From assembly GCA_024654165.1 (NCBI GenBank), contig JANLIP010000077.1, positions 1-5,764 of the forward strand: a stretch of DNA of 5,764 nucleotides. Reading direction: 5' to 3'. The position numbers and the translations under genes were made by a program. This document shows positions 5,316 through 5,764 of this stretch, piece after piece. Source of the DNA: Candidatus Kaiserbacteria bacterium. Its GTDB lineage: Bacteria; Patescibacteriota; Minisyncoccia; Phycocordibacterales; UBA2100. Under the pieces are notes generated by a model. It was not told the DNA's origin. It ran no database searches and saw nothing but the letters and a program-made list of their open reading frames with translations. Numbering within the stretch: the first letter of the stretch is position 1; every line of letters starts with the position of its first letter.

Positions 5316-5764
5316 TTACTTAACTAGTGCATCACGCGCCGTGCGCATAGCCATGACAGAGTCGGAGCCCATCTCGCCTTCGCTAGCAACGCCCGCCGCT
5401 ATGCGCTCCTTAATGTCCAGGCTCCATGCAAGCTCGCGCAATTTGCTATCGGACAGTTTTGGGATGTAATCGGGCGCTTTGCGTTCCAATTGCACCGCCA
5501 TGTTAGTTTTCTTTGATGTTTTGTTGCTCCACAAGTAGAGCTTTGTACGCATCATATAATAAAATCCGTGTTCAACTGCGTTTATAAAAGGCCGGCCGTT
5601 GTATTTTAGGAAAGCGAGCGAAACTGTGAGTATGCCGACTCCTAAAATGAGAGGCGCGGCGACGAAGGAAGGAAATATTCTCCAAAGTACATACGCCCCG
5701 CCCGCACCGCCCACCACATAGACGAATTGTTTGAATGTAAGAGGCCCGAAAATCTTGTCCTCCA
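5316..5764 (-). CDS. prgI: PrgI-family type IV secretion membrane protein (N-terminus missing)
   Basis: Small inner-membrane protein of the PrgI family, which accompanies VirB4-type ATPases in conjugation-like secretion systems and is thought to be a VirB3-like partner of the ATPase. The frame is open to the window edge, giving 148 visible residues. The visible part begins EDKIFGPLTFKQF, the typical PrgI N-terminal signature, so only a few residues are probably missing. Two hydrophobic segments follow at about visible residues 13-30 and 34-52. After them come the conserved NGRPF (55-59) and a KLYLW stretch near residue 77. The C-terminal half is polar and alanine-rich, as in a cytoplasmic tail. 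A GTG codon at 5717 could be called as the start, but it falls inside the first membrane segment and would remove the signature, so it is rejected. The TAA stop lies five bases before the next start codon, indicating co-transcription. Family assignment is from motif recognition. Confidence 0.88.
   Translation of the reverse strand, partial: EDKIFGPLTFKQFVYVVGGAGGAYVLWRIFPSFVAAPLILGVGILTVSLAFLKYNGRPFINAVEHGFYYMMRTKLYLWSNKTSKKTNMAVQLERKAPDYIPKLSDSKLRELAWSLDIKERIAAGVASEGEMGSDSVMAMRTARDALVK

Noticed and set aside
4700..5323. A 207-codon open frame on the plus strand opposite the TraC-like and PrgI-family genes
   Set aside because: It is antisense to two genes with clear family signatures, its translation is Ser/Arg-rich with no recognisable domain, and no start signal is visible.
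4010..5597. Two GGCCGGCC palindromes (about 4010-4017 and 5590-5597)
   Set aside because: Both are explained by codons for conserved residues (R-P-A in VirB4 and G-R-P in the PrgI-family protein), so they look coincidental.
5715..5717. GTG as the start codon of the PrgI-family gene
   Set aside because: It falls inside the first membrane segment and would remove the conserved EDKIFGPLTFKQF signature, which is in frame upstream up to the window edge.

Overview
The window reads as a chromosomal fragment of a Candidatus Patescibacteria (CPR) bacterium, probably of the Parcubacteria type. This rests on remembered family resemblance, not a search. The clues are the gene set and order (PrgI-family protein, stand-alone TraC-like domain, VirB4-type ATPase, then two exported proteins without an obvious family), weak or absent Shine-Dalgarno sequences, and very tight spacing. 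Every supported gene lies on the minus strand, so the operon reads from position 5764 down to position 1. It is cut at both ends. No rRNA, tRNA, CRISPR array, clear promoter or rho-independent terminator was seen. No gene-free stretch exceeds 300 bases; the longest is 76 bases (4563-4638).

Layout in transcription order: (1) 5764-5316, a PrgI-family membrane protein missing its N-terminus. (2) 5310-4639, a 223-residue TraC-like domain protein. (3) 4652-4565, an inverted repeat built of 7-base units, filling the gap and supplying the last codons of the gene before it. (4) 4562-2619, a VirB4-family ATPase with intact Walker motifs. (5) 2585-1515, a Sec-exported beta-rich protein. (6) 1509-1211, a compact 299-base cassette holding one GIY-YIG nuclease gene between near-perfect terminal inverted repeats, with a 4-base direct repeat at both edges. 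(7) 1209-1, a membrane-anchored, extracellular beta-rich protein that runs off the window.

Genes 1 to 3 are the inner-membrane and motor part of a type IV secretion (conjugation-like) apparatus. The two exported proteins downstream are probably surface components of the same machine or of an attached structure; that is inference from position and targeting signals.

The most interesting item is the GIY-YIG cassette. Removing it together with one CATA copy restores a tight junction: the upstream gene's TAA, two bases, then the downstream ATG, with an AGGAA Shine-Dalgarno at normal spacing. This points to a discrete mobile unit inserted exactly at a gene-gene junction. Its own ORF ends inside the terminal repeat, five bases before the next start codon, so translation of the operon may continue across it.
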